From NCBI RefSeq assembly GCF_002943525.1, contig NZ_CP025394.1, positions 5,828,001 to 5,892,000 on the forward strand: a stretch of 64,000 nucleotides of DNA. Direction: 5' to 3'. Made by a program: the position numbers and the translations under genes. Source of the DNA: Kitasatospora sp. MMS16-BH015. Its GTDB lineage: Bacteria; Actinomycetota; Actinomycetes; Streptomycetales; Streptomycetaceae. Each line of letters opens with the position of its first letter. The first letter of the stretch is position 1. The notes below the pieces were generated by a model. It was not told the origin of the DNA and did no database searches. It saw nothing but the letters and a program-made list of their open reading frames with translations. This document shows positions 48,401 to 55,404 of this stretch, one piece after another.

Positions 48401-48854
48401 CGCGGGGCAGCTGGAGCGGGCCGTCGAGGTCGCAGACGGGATCGATGACGGTTGGTACCACGACATCGCGCTCGCCCACCTCGCCGGAGCCTTGGCCGCC
48501 GAAGGCGGGCACGACCGTGCCACGGTCCTCGCGGACGGGCTCGAAGGCTCGATCCGGGAGGGCCTGGCGCTGCCGGTGATCGCGCGGGCGCTGGCAGCGG
48601 CGGGCCACCCCGACCGGGCCGCCGACCTGGCGCGCACGATCGCCGACGCGGATGTCCGGGGCGGTGCACTCGCCGCCGTGGCCCAAGCCCTCGGCCCCAC
48701 CCCGTCGGGGCGGCGGCTGCTCGTGGAAGCCCTGCACCTCACCCGGTGGGACCAGCTGGTGGAGGCGGTGGGGGTGGTCACCCCGCAGAGCCTCCACCAG
48801 CTCGCCGACGTCGCGCTCCAGCAGGCCCGGGCAGCGGTGGCCCGGCTGCGATGA
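45474..48854 (+). CDS. STAND/NACHT-like NTPase with N-terminal signalling motif and helical-repeat tail
   Basis: This 1126-residue protein begins with a short motif (residues 8-28, core SLANSGVING) matching the tail of the preceding membrane protein. The NTPase follows: a modified Walker A WLAPAWAGKSAL (Lys88; Ala replaces the first Gly), VSFFITARLAAQNDR, Walker B RLVLVVDGLDEDRG (169-181) and a sensor segment LVAGRPHPP (Arg210). After a winged-helix-like linker, residues about 450-1126 are fifteen or more two-helix repeats of about 30-40 residues built on ARALAAAGRLDQAVALA, TPR-like in register. This matches NLR-type proteins that oligomerise on sensing a trigger; many bacterial ones are antiphage. 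The trigger is unknown. The gene lies 5 bp after its partner and ends before convergent sdaA. Confidence 0.85.
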   Translation: MERLSARGTGEAQARGSVSLANSGVINGPVVLTPARVPRSGYLLQVESIAADRLRSREDELAAMADFCAAAEVELPYWRWLAPAWAGKSALMAHFVLNPPPGVDVVSFFITARLAAQNDRTAFCEVVQRQLHALLGEEEPPTTVHTRDEQLRLALDRAAEVCAARGRRLVLVVDGLDEDRGVTAGPDSHSIAALLPRVPTHGLRVLVAGRPHPPVPDDVPGGHPLRDTAIDHRLTISPHALAVRAEAENDLLRLLDGGGLGRDLVGLVAAAGGGLSAADLAELAESRTRLVARELSAVSGRGFRLRVSRWELLAGLEPRPMLYLLAHEEIQKSALDLLNDAELAGYRARLHRWAERFQRAGWPTDTPEYLLSGYVRLLREQGETTRLIALATDAVRHERQWQVSGSDLEALTEIAGSFDHLLGEEDPDVAAAARLAASRDALHDRMGGIPDELIALWAGLGRLDRAVNLARAQGSPYEKARALSAVARALAAAGRLDQAVALAGEVQDDVLQSEAMRVIAGALASVSHPDQAVELARAIGDPGERVRALADITAVWAAGGGRERAAELAEETVGLARAVTGIEDRASAMAAAAGACAVAGQDELAAELVAEATQVACSALDPARRAEALAAVAEEWATALPESASDVVRQAAGAVRAVTDQADRRWAVRSVVVAAARAGLHETAMGLALGLAQQNERDRSVADTAEALAETGRLEPALETARLVEEPYLRAPALAAVARALAAAGESAQATAVAEEALGVARTIPVTVWRIDVLTAVASALAAVGLDREAVRLASEATDSAHVGGRSREQVRTLAEVATALAVAGHRDQAVEFARHAAELYRANDDVYERAGDLSAVAGALRAVGREDSASALVLEAADRARAHPHPSDRVDALGDAAEVLAAAGHTEQALELARQAAAIAREEVPRRERRSAVRSVADAFSAAGRHDEAIEVAAGFDDRPAEADTLAEVVRSLAAAGQLERAVEVADGIDDGWYHDIALAHLAGALAAEGGHDRATVLADGLEGSIREGLALPVIARALAAAGHPDRAADLARTIADADVRGGALAAVAQALGPTPSGRRLLVEALHLTRWDQLVEAVGVVTPQSLHQLADVALQQARAAVARLR

Positions 48855-48880
48855 CGAGGTCGGCCGGCCGGTGTCACCAC

Positions 48881-48915
48881 CGGTGTGCCGGCGCGTGCCA
48901 CCGGGTGGCACACCG
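48881..48915. terminator. Hairpin between the NTPase gene and sdaA
   Basis: CGGTGTGCC pairs with GGCACACCG across 17 nt, and an alternative inner stem GTGCCAC/GTGGCAC overlaps it. It fills the 75-bp gap between convergent genes and could terminate both. Confidence 0.55.
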
Positions 48916-48929
48916 TGCGGAGCGCGGCC

Positions 48930-50297
48930 TCAGCACTCGATGACGTTGACCGCCAGCCCGCCCCGCGAGGTCTCCTTGTACTTGATCTTCATGTCGGCGC
49001 CGGTCTCCTTCATGGTCTTGATGGCCTTGTCGAGGGAGACGTGGTGGCGGCCGTCGCCGCGCAGGGCCATCCGGGCGGCGGTGACGGCCTTGACGGAGGC
49101 CATGCCGTTGCGCTCGATGCAGGGGATCTGGACGAGGCCGCCGACCGGGTCGCAGGTGAGGCCGAGGTTGTGCTCGATGCCGATCTCGGCGGCGTTCTCG
49201 ACCTGCTCGGGGGTGCCGCCGAGGACCTCGGCGAGGCCGCCGGCGGCCATCGAGCAGGCGGAGCCGACCTCGCCCTGGCAGCCGACCTCGGCGCCGGAGA
49301 TGGAGGCGTTCTCCTTGAAGAGCATGCCGATCGCGCCGGCCGCGAGGAGGAAGCGGACGATGCCGTCGTCGTCGGCGCCCGGGATGAAGTTGAGGAAGTA
49401 GTGCAGGACGGCCGGGATGATGCCGGCCGCGCCGTTGGTGGGGGCGGTGACCACGCGGCGGCCGGAGGCGTTCTCCTCGTTGACGGCCATCGCGTAGAGG
49501 GTGACCCACTCCATGGCGTTGGCCGGCCCGATGCCCTCGGCGCGCAGGGCGCGGGCGCCGGCCGCGGCGCGGCGGCGCACCTTGAGCCCGCCCGGCAGGA
49601 TGCCCTCGCGGGACATGCCCGCGGCCACGCACTCCTGCATCACGCCCCAGATCTCCAGCAGCCCGGCCCGGATCTCGGCCTCGCTGCGCCAGGCCTTCTC
49701 GTTCTCGAGCATCAGCCCGGAGATGGAGAGCCCGGTCTCCCGGGTGAGCCGCAGCAGCTCCTCGCCGGTGCGGAAGGGGTACCGCAGCTGGGTGTCGTCG
49801 GGCACCACGCGGTCGGCGCCGATCGCGTCCTCGTCGACCACGAAGCCGCCGCCGACGGAGTAGTAGGTCTTCTCCAGCAGCGTCGAGCCGTCGGCGCCGA
49901 AGGCCCAGAGGGTCATGCCGTTGGCGTGGTACGGCAGGGCCTTGCGGCGGTGCAGGACCAGCTGGGTGTCCGCGTCGAACGGGATGTCGTGCACGCCGAG
50001 CAGCCGCAGCTGCTTCCCGGCCTTGATCCGCTCGACGTCCTGGTCGGCGCGGTCCACGTCGACCGTGCGGGGCGAGTGGCCCTCCAGGCCGAGCAGGACG
50101 GCCTTCGGGGTGCCGTGGCCGTGGCCGGTGGCACCGAGCGAGCCGAAGAGCTCGGCCCGTACGGAGGCCACCTCGGTCAGCAGGCCCTCGGACTTGAGGC
50201 GGCGGGCGAACATCCGGGCCGCGCGCATCGGGCCGACGGTGTGGGAGGAGGACGGCCCGATGCCGATGGAGAAGAGGTCGAAGACGCTGATGGCCAC
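48930..50297 (-). CDS. sdaA: L-serine ammonia-lyase (L-serine dehydratase)
   Basis: This 455-residue single-chain, iron-sulfur-dependent enzyme deaminates L-serine to pyruvate and ammonia. An N-terminal beta-domain begins FDLFSIGIGPSSSHTVGPMRA. The catalytic alpha-domain contains conserved cysteines in EVGCQGEVGSACSMAAGG and LTCDPVGGLVQIPCIERN. The extreme C-terminus keeps the family's cysteine (NVIEC), which in characterised relatives occupies the active site until serine arrives. The GTG at 50297 gives the canonical start. It is last in the gcvT-gcvH-glyA-sdaA series on the minus strand, separated from glyA by a 16-bp hairpin. Glycine cleavage and GlyA feed serine, which this enzyme drains to pyruvate. 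Confidence 0.96.
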   Translation of the reverse strand: MAISVFDLFSIGIGPSSSHTVGPMRAARMFARRLKSEGLLTEVASVRAELFGSLGATGHGHGTPKAVLLGLEGHSPRTVDVDRADQDVERIKAGKQLRLLGVHDIPFDADTQLVLHRRKALPYHANGMTLWAFGADGSTLLEKTYYSVGGGFVVDEDAIGADRVVPDDTQLRYPFRTGEELLRLTRETGLSISGLMLENEKAWRSEAEIRAGLLEIWGVMQECVAAGMSREGILPGGLKVRRRAAAGARALRAEGIGPANAMEWVTLYAMAVNEENASGRRVVTAPTNGAAGIIPAVLHYFLNFIPGADDDGIVRFLLAAGAIGMLFKENASISGAEVGCQGEVGSACSMAAGGLAEVLGGTPEQVENAAEIGIEHNLGLTCDPVGGLVQIPCIERNGMASVKAVTAARMALRGDGRHHVSLDKAIKTMKETGADMKIKYKETSRGGLAVNVIEC

Positions 50298-50349
50298 GGA
50301 GGGACGTCCTTGTCTGGTCTCGTGGGTGAAGAAGGCGGTGGCACAGGAC

Positions 50350-50390
50350 GGGGCACCGCGCGCACTACCTTCCAGTGTGCGCGGTGCCCC
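50350..50390 (-). terminator. Terminator or attenuator between glyA and sdaA
   Basis: GGGGCACCGCGCGCAC pairs with GTGTGCGCGGTGCCCC (one G-U pair) around a 9-nt loop. It lies 45 bp past the glyA stop and 52 bp before the sdaA start, so sdaA may need read-through or its own promoter. Confidence 0.75.
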
Positions 50391-50435
50391 GGAAATCGGA
50401 GGTGGCCGGGAGCGTGACTCCGGCCACCTGCCGGA

Positions 50436-51701
50436 TTACAGGTTGGGGTACAGCGGGTGCTTGGTGGCCAGCGCGGTGACGCGGGCCTTCAGCGACTCGG
50501 CCTTGGCCGCGTCGAAGCCGGGCAGCAGGGCCTCGGCGATGACGTCGGCGACCTCGCGGAAGTCCTCGGCCTGGAAGCCGCGGGTGGCCAGGGCCGGGGT
50601 GCCGATCCGCAGACCGGAGGTGACCATCGGCGGGCGCGGGTCGTTCGGGACGGCGTTGCGGTTGACCGTGATGCCGACCTCGTGCAGGCGGTCCTCGGCC
50701 TGCTGGCCGTCCAGCTCGCTGTTGCGCAGGTCCACGAGCACCAGGTGCACGTCGGTGCCGCCGGAGAGCACGGAGACCCCGGCCGCCTTGGCGTCGTCCT
50801 GGAGCAGGCGGGCGGCGAGCGCCTTCGCGCCCTCCAGGGTGCGCTGCTGGCGGTCCTTGAAGTCCTCCGAGGCGGCGACCTTGAAGGAGACGGCCTTGGC
50901 CGCGATCACGTGCTCCAGCGGGCCGCCCTGGAAGCCGGGGAAGACCGAGGAGTTGAGCTTCTTGGCGAACTCCTGCTTGGCCAGGATGATGCCGCCGCGC
51001 GGGCCGCCCAGGGTCTTGTGCGTGGTGGAGGTGACCACGTCCGCGTACTCGACCGGGTTCGGGTGCAGACCGGCGGCGACCAGGCCGGCGAAGTGCGCCA
51101 TGTCGACCCAGAGGTACGCCTCGACCTCGTCGGCGATCCGGCGGAACTCGGCGAAGTCCAGCTGGCGCGGGTAGGCGGACCAGCCCGCGATGATGACCTT
51201 GGGGCGGTGCTCCTTGGCGAGGCGCTCGACCTCGGCCATGTCGACCAGGCCGGCCTCGTCCACGTGGTACGCGACCACGTTGAACTGCTTGCCGGAGAAG
51301 TTCAGCCGCATGCCGTGGGTCAGGTGGCCGCCGTGCGCCAGGTCCAGGCCCAGGATGGTGTCACCGGGCTGGGCGATGGCGAACAGGGCGGCCTGGTTGG
51401 CGGAGGCGCCGGAGTGCGGCTGGACGTTGGCGTACTCGGCCCCGAACAGCTCCTTGACCCGGTCGATCGCGATCTGCTCGGCCACGTCGACGTGCTCGCA
51501 GCCGCCGTAGTAGCGACGGCCGGGGTAGCCCTCGGCGTACTTGTTGGTCAGCACCGAGCCCTGGGCCTCCATGACCGCCACGGGGGCGAAGTTCTCGGAG
51601 GCGATCATCTCGAGGGTGTTCTGCTGGCGGTGCAGCTCGGCGTCGACCGCGGCGGCGATCTCGGGGTCGAGCGCGTGCAGGGACTGGTTGAGAACCGTCA
51701 T
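50436..51701 (-). CDS. glyA: Serine hydroxymethyltransferase
   Basis: This 421-residue PLP enzyme of fold type I interconverts serine plus tetrahydrofolate and glycine plus 5,10-methylene-THF. Signatures include QNTLEMIASENFAP, NKYAEGYPGRRYYGG, NVQPHSGASANQAALFA, LAHGGHLTHG and the PLP-lysine motif VTSTTHKTLGGPRGG. The ATG at 51701 follows GGGAAGACCCACC. It lies 76 bp downstream of gcvH, with an 11-bp hairpin between. Its position after the glycine-cleavage genes behind a glycine riboswitch indicates a catabolic role: it uses the methylene-THF made from one glycine to convert a second to serine. Confidence 0.97.
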   Translation of the reverse strand: MTVLNQSLHALDPEIAAAVDAELHRQQNTLEMIASENFAPVAVMEAQGSVLTNKYAEGYPGRRYYGGCEHVDVAEQIAIDRVKELFGAEYANVQPHSGASANQAALFAIAQPGDTILGLDLAHGGHLTHGMRLNFSGKQFNVVAYHVDEAGLVDMAEVERLAKEHRPKVIIAGWSAYPRQLDFAEFRRIADEVEAYLWVDMAHFAGLVAAGLHPNPVEYADVVTSTTHKTLGGPRGGIILAKQEFAKKLNSSVFPGFQGGPLEHVIAAKAVSFKVAASEDFKDRQQRTLEGAKALAARLLQDDAKAAGVSVLSGGTDVHLVLVDLRNSELDGQQAEDRLHEVGITVNRNAVPNDPRPPMVTSGLRIGTPALATRGFQAEDFREVADVIAEALLPGFDAAKAESLKARVTALATKHPLYPNL

Positions 51702-51735
51702 GGTGGGTCTTCCCGTCGTGTGGACCGTGGGGAGC

Positions 51736-51763
51736 GGGGCGGCCGCCGCGCTGCGGCCGCCCC
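51736..51763 (-). terminator. Hairpin between gcvH and glyA
   Basis: A perfect 11-bp stem (GGGGCGGCCGC with GCGGCCGCCCC) with a 6-nt loop lies 14 bp past the gcvH stop. It could attenuate or act as an RNA-processing barrier within the operon; there is no clear U-tract. Confidence 0.5.
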
Positions 51764-51777
51764 GTCGAGCGGGAGGG

Positions 51778-52155
51778 TCAGGCGCCGATGAAGGCGTCGT
51801 ACCCGGCGGCGTCGAGCAGCTCGTCCTGCTCCGCCGTCACCTCGACCTTGAACAGCCAGGCATCGCCGAACGGGTCGCCGTTGACGGAGGCCGGGTCGTC
51901 CACGACGGAGTCGTTGATCTCGACGACCTTGCCGGAGACCGGCGAGAACAGGTCGCTGACGGACTTGGTGGACTCCAGCTCGCCACAGGTCTCACCGGCG
52001 GTGACCTCGTCACCGACGGCCGGGAGCTGGACGTAGACGATGTCGCCGAGGGCGTCGGCCGCGTGCTTGGTGATGCCGATGGTCGACACACCCGCCTCGG
52101 CGGCGGTCAGCCACTCGTGCTCCTTGCTGTACCGCAGGTTGGTGGGGTTGCTCAT
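51778..52155 (-). CDS. gcvH: Glycine cleavage system H protein
   Basis: This 125-residue lipoyl carrier shuttles the aminomethyl intermediate between the P and T proteins and is reoxidised by the L protein. The lipoylated lysine is Lys64 in CGELESTKSVSDL, in the expected place for this family. The N-terminus (LRYSKEHEWLT) and SPVSGKVVEIN are diagnostic. It follows gcvT by 81 bp on the minus strand. The P protein (gcvP) is not in this window, so the system must be completed from another locus. Confidence 0.97.
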   Translation of the reverse strand: MSNPTNLRYSKEHEWLTAAEAGVSTIGITKHAADALGDIVYVQLPAVGDEVTAGETCGELESTKSVSDLFSPVSGKVVEINDSVVDDPASVNGDPFGDAWLFKVEVTAEQDELLDAAGYDAFIGA

Positions 52156-52236
52156 GACGTCATTCTCCAGGATCGCAAGGGGGTGGGGCGGAGCCGTCCG
52201 CTGAGCGGACCGGACAGGAAGGGGAGGCGGTCTGCT

Positions 52237-53358
52237 TCAGCGGGCGCGCTTGTAGAACGGGAGCGCGACGACCTGGACCGGCTCGTGCTTGCCACGGACG
52301 TCCACGGCCACGGCGGTGCCGGGCTCGGCGTGGGCGGCGTCCACGTACGCGATGGCGATCGGCTTGCCCAGGGTGGGGGAGGGGGCGCCGGAGGTGATCC
52401 GCCCGATCGGGATGCCGTCCGTGCTGACCACGCCGTACTCGGCGCGCGGCACGCGCTTGCCCTCGGAGACCAGGCCGACCAGCTTGCGCGGGGGGTTGGT
52501 CTCGGCCTGGGCGGCGGCCGCCTCCAGGGCCTTGCGGCCGACGAACTCGCCGTTGTTGGTGGTCTTGTCGAAGCGGACCACCCGGCCCAGGCCGGCGTCG
52601 AACGGGGTGAGGTCGGTGTTCAGCTCGTGCCCGTACAGCGGCATGCCCGCCTCCAGGCGGAGCGTGTCGCGGCAGGAGAGGCCGCAGGGGACGAGACCGG
52701 CCTCGGTGCCCGCCTCGGTCAGCGCCTGCCACAGATGCTCGGCGTCCTCGGGGCGGCAGAAGATCTCGAAGCCGTCCTCACCGGTGTAGCCGGTGCGGGC
52801 CAGCCAGACGTCCTTGCCGGAGACGGTGGCCGGCAGCAGGGCGTAGTACTTGAGGCCCGGCAGGTCGGCGTCGGTCTGCGAGGCGAGGATGCCGTTGGCC
52901 TCGGGGCCCTGGACGGCGAGCAGCGCGTAGGCGTCGCGGTCGTCGCGGACCACGGCGTCGAAGCCGGCTGCGCGCTCGGTCAGCGCGTCGAGCACGACCT
53001 GGGCGTTGGAGGCGTTGGCGACGACCATGTACTCCTCGGCGCCGGTGCGGTAGACGATCAGGTCGTCCAGGATGCCGCCGTCCTCGCGGCAGATCATCGT
53101 GTAGCGGGCGCGCAGCTCGCCGAGGGCGGAGATGAAGCCGACCAGCGCGTGGTCGAGCAGCTCGCCGGCCTGCGGGCCGGTCACGGTGATCTCGCCCATG
53201 TGCGAGAGGTCGAAGAGGCCGGCCTTGGTGCGGACGGCGAGGTGCTCCTCGCGCTCGCTGCCGTAGCGCAGCGGCATGTCCCAGCCCGCGAAGTCGGTCA
53301 TCGTCGCACCGAGCGAGCGGTGCAGGGCGTCGAGCGCGGTGAGGCGGGGGGCAGACAT
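52237..53358 (-). CDS. gcvT: Glycine cleavage system T protein (aminomethyltransferase)
   Basis: This 373-residue enzyme transfers the methylene group from the H-protein aminomethyl arm to tetrahydrofolate and releases ammonia. Typical segments are MTDFAGWDMPLRYGS, GLFDLSHMGEITVTGP, ARTGYTGEDGFEIF, the catalytic-aspartate region CRDTLRLEAGMPLYGHEL and the C-terminal THF-site region. The ATG at 53358 follows AAGGAG at ten bases' distance; longer in-frame starts run into the riboswitch leader. A tandem glycine riboswitch lies in the 5' leader, so the gcvT-gcvH-glyA genes should be induced by glycine. Confidence 0.97.
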   Translation of the reverse strand: MSAPRLTALDALHRSLGATMTDFAGWDMPLRYGSEREEHLAVRTKAGLFDLSHMGEITVTGPQAGELLDHALVGFISALGELRARYTMICREDGGILDDLIVYRTGAEEYMVVANASNAQVVLDALTERAAGFDAVVRDDRDAYALLAVQGPEANGILASQTDADLPGLKYYALLPATVSGKDVWLARTGYTGEDGFEIFCRPEDAEHLWQALTEAGTEAGLVPCGLSCRDTLRLEAGMPLYGHELNTDLTPFDAGLGRVVRFDKTTNNGEFVGRKALEAAAAQAETNPPRKLVGLVSEGKRVPRAEYGVVSTDGIPIGRITSGAPSPTLGKPIAIAYVDAAHAEPGTAVAVDVRGKHEPVQVVALPFYKRAR

Positions 53359-53439
53359 GACGGCATGACTCCTTGGCTGGGCACTCAGGGTGGCCACGCT
53401 GTGGGCGTGGACCTGCGTACGGGCATACGGGGGCGGCTT

Positions 53440-53662
53440 CTCCCCATCTGTCGTCGCAACCTGAGAGCTTCACCGGCCAACGCTTGCCCTTACGGGACCA
53501 AGGTATGGCGGCTTGCACCGTGGGTGGGCGCACGGCGCGGCCGTGTCCACTTTCCAGATGTGCCTAGCCCGTGCGGTAGGGGGGCCTGAGAGATTCCGGG
53601 GAGGACTTGCTCCTTCGGCGCCGGCTGTGCCGTGGGGGCACTCCGGACTCTCCCGCGCGGGT
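53440..53662 (-). promoter_or_regulatory. Tandem glycine riboswitch in the gcvT leader
   Basis: Read on the minus strand, two aptamers follow each other. Aptamer 1 (about 53662-53570) has GGGAGAGTCC, GCCGAAGGAGCAAG and AATCTCTCAGGCC. Aptamer 2 (53560-53445) has a closing stem CATCTG/CAGATG, GGTGCAAGCCGCC and AAGCTCTCAGGTTGC. The CTCTCAGG core occurs in both, at 53592-53585 and 53467-53460. The short linker is typical of cooperative glycine riboswitches. The expression platform lies between 53445 and the gcvT start and includes a CCACGC/GCGTGG hairpin at 53394-53410. An ON switch for glycine catabolism is expected from the family. Confidence 0.92.
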
Positions 53663-53854
53663 TCGAGCGGCCGTTATGGAGTTGACGTCCCCCGGGGAGG
53701 ACGCGCCCATCATGGCATGCCCGGCGGGGGCGAGGGGAGAGGGGCCCGACGCCGCTGTCAGGTCACAGCCCCGCGACAGCCCCGCGACGGGACCGGCGCG
53801 GGTGGGGCCCGGGCCGATAGGCTCTGCCCGAGCTACGGAAAGAGGGGCGGTGGG

Positions 53855-54628
53855 ATGAGTCACCCGGCGGGCGAGACGCAGGCACAGGGCTGGACCGGCG
53901 AGGGCGGCGGCTGGCCGGCCAACGAGCTGGAGCAGGTGCTCACGGCGGCGCTCGGCGACCCCGGCGCCACCCCCCGGGTGATCGAGGTGCTCGCGCGCAG
54001 CCAGGTCTGGATCCCGCTGCCGGCCGGCGCCGACCCGCAGGGCCAGTCGCTCGACCTGCCCACCATCGAGCTGGCGGGCGCACCGTACGTCCCCGTCTTC
54101 TCCTCCCAGGAGCTCTTCCTGCGGCACGCCCCCGGCATGCCGTTCGCGATCGCCCCGGCCTGGGAGTTCGCCCGCGGCCTGCCGCTGGGCGTCGGCATCG
54201 CGGTCAACCCCGAGGCGCCGGTGGGCATCCCGGTGCCGCCGGAGGGGGTGGGCGAGCTGCGCCGGGGCCCGCAGGGCGACCGCTGGCAGCAGCAGCCGGA
54301 CGGCGCCCGGGTGGCGCTGCGCGAGCCGGCCCCGCACGAGGAGCCGTACGCCTTCCTGGCCGCCACGATCACCGAACTCACGCAGCTGCCCGGGGTGCTG
54401 ACCGCCCGTCGGGCGCTGGCCAGCGTCGAGGGCGAGCCGGCCGTGCTGTACGTCGGCGTCCAGCTGGACGGCATGGCCGACCCGGCGCAGGTCAACGACG
54501 CGCTGGGCCGGGCGCTCGGAACCGCCGGCGCGCCCTGGGGCGTCAACCTGGTGCTGCTCGACGCCGTCGCCGACCCGGTGGTGGAGTGGCTGCTGACCCG
54601 GGTGAGACCCTTCTACGCGCGCGGTTAG
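53855..54628 (+). CDS. SseB-family protein 1 (enhanced serine sensitivity)
   Basis: This 257-residue cytoplasmic protein has an SseB-like N-terminal half (NELEQVLTAALGDPGATPRVIEVLARSQVWIPLP, then PYVPVFSSQELFLRHAPG) and an SseB C-terminal-like half (EEPYAFLAATITELTQLPGV, NLVLLDAVADPVVEWLLTRVRPFYAR). SseB in E. coli was named for a serine-sensitivity effect; the molecular function is not established. The ATG at 53855 has AGAGGGG upstream. It is divergent from the glycine-riboswitch operon, next to sdaA and glyA, a context that fits a link to serine tolerance. A second SseB gene follows 32 bp downstream. Confidence 0.88.
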   Translation: MSHPAGETQAQGWTGEGGGWPANELEQVLTAALGDPGATPRVIEVLARSQVWIPLPAGADPQGQSLDLPTIELAGAPYVPVFSSQELFLRHAPGMPFAIAPAWEFARGLPLGVGIAVNPEAPVGIPVPPEGVGELRRGPQGDRWQQQPDGARVALREPAPHEEPYAFLAATITELTQLPGVLTARRALASVEGEPAVLYVGVQLDGMADPAQVNDALGRALGTAGAPWGVNLVLLDAVADPVVEWLLTRVRPFYARG

Positions 54629-54660
54629 CCCCGCGTGGACGTTGAGCGAAAGGCATCAGG

Positions 54661-55404
54661 GTGAGTGCGACGGGCGGCGGTGCGCTGGAGCGCGCCATGC
54701 AGGCGGTCGCGCCCGAACGGTACGAGGCGTACGAACAGTTGCTGCGCGCCCTCGCCGAGGGCGAGGTCTGGATGCTGCTCTGGCACGGCCGCCCCGGCAG
54801 CCCCGACGCGCAGTACGGGAACATGGAGGTCGGCGGGCACGGCTACGCCCCCGCCGTGACCTCCGCCGAGCAGCTGGCCGCCTCCGGCTGGAGCCGCGCC
54901 CACGAGGTGGTGTCCGGGGTGGAGATCGCCGCCGCGCTGCACCGCACCCGGTGGGGCCTGTGGCTGAATCCGCACGCTCCCGGCGGCGGGGTGGGCATCC
55001 CGTGGGCCGACCTGCGCCGGGTGGCCGGCGGGCTGGACCGGCTGCCGGCCGGACCGCTGCGCCTCAGCGAACCCCGGGTGGACGCGCCCCGGTTCTACGC
55101 CGTGCTGGCGCAGCAGGCGGCCGAGCTGCGGCCGGTCCGCGCGCTGCGCGCGGCCTGGGTCCAGCCGGTCGTGGGCGAACCGTACCTGGCCATCGGGCTG
55201 GACCTCTACGACAGCTCGCCCCCGGCCGTGGAGGCCGTCCGGGCACTGGTGCACCGGGCGCTCGGGCACGCTCCGGAGGGGCTGGCGGTCTCGACCGTGC
55301 TGCTGGCCGACGACCTCGACCCGGTGGCGCTCTGGATGCGGGCCTGCGCCCGCCCGTTCTTCGACCGGGAGGCGCCCTACGGGCAGCTTCCCGCAGGTCG
55401 CTGA
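54661..55404 (+). CDS. SseB-family protein 2
   Basis: This 247-residue protein pairs with the preceding gene. It has the repeated architecture, with EQLLRALAEGEVWMLLWHGRPGS and GYAPAVTSAEQLAASGW in the N-terminal half. A C-terminal half (VRALRAAWVQPVVGEPYLAIGLDLYD, LLADDLDPVALWMRACARPFFDRE) aligns by eye with the end of SseB 1. No catalytic motif is visible. The GTG at 54661 follows GAAAGGCATCAGG; 32 bp separate it from its neighbour, so the two are probably co-transcribed and may form a heteromer. Gene function beyond the family name is unknown. Confidence 0.85.
   Translation: MSATGGGALERAMQAVAPERYEAYEQLLRALAEGEVWMLLWHGRPGSPDAQYGNMEVGGHGYAPAVTSAEQLAASGWSRAHEVVSGVEIAAALHRTRWGLWLNPHAPGGGVGIPWADLRRVAGGLDRLPAGPLRLSEPRVDAPRFYAVLAQQAAELRPVRALRAAWVQPVVGEPYLAIGLDLYDSSPPAVEAVRALVHRALGHAPEGLAVSTVLLADDLDPVALWMRACARPFFDREAPYGQLPAGR

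Noticed and set aside
45474..48854. LuxR-type or AfsR/SARP regulator
   Set aside because: The NTPase and repeat tail could suggest it, but no DNA-binding domain is visible at either end; the N-terminus is the short Gly/Ala/Asn motif.
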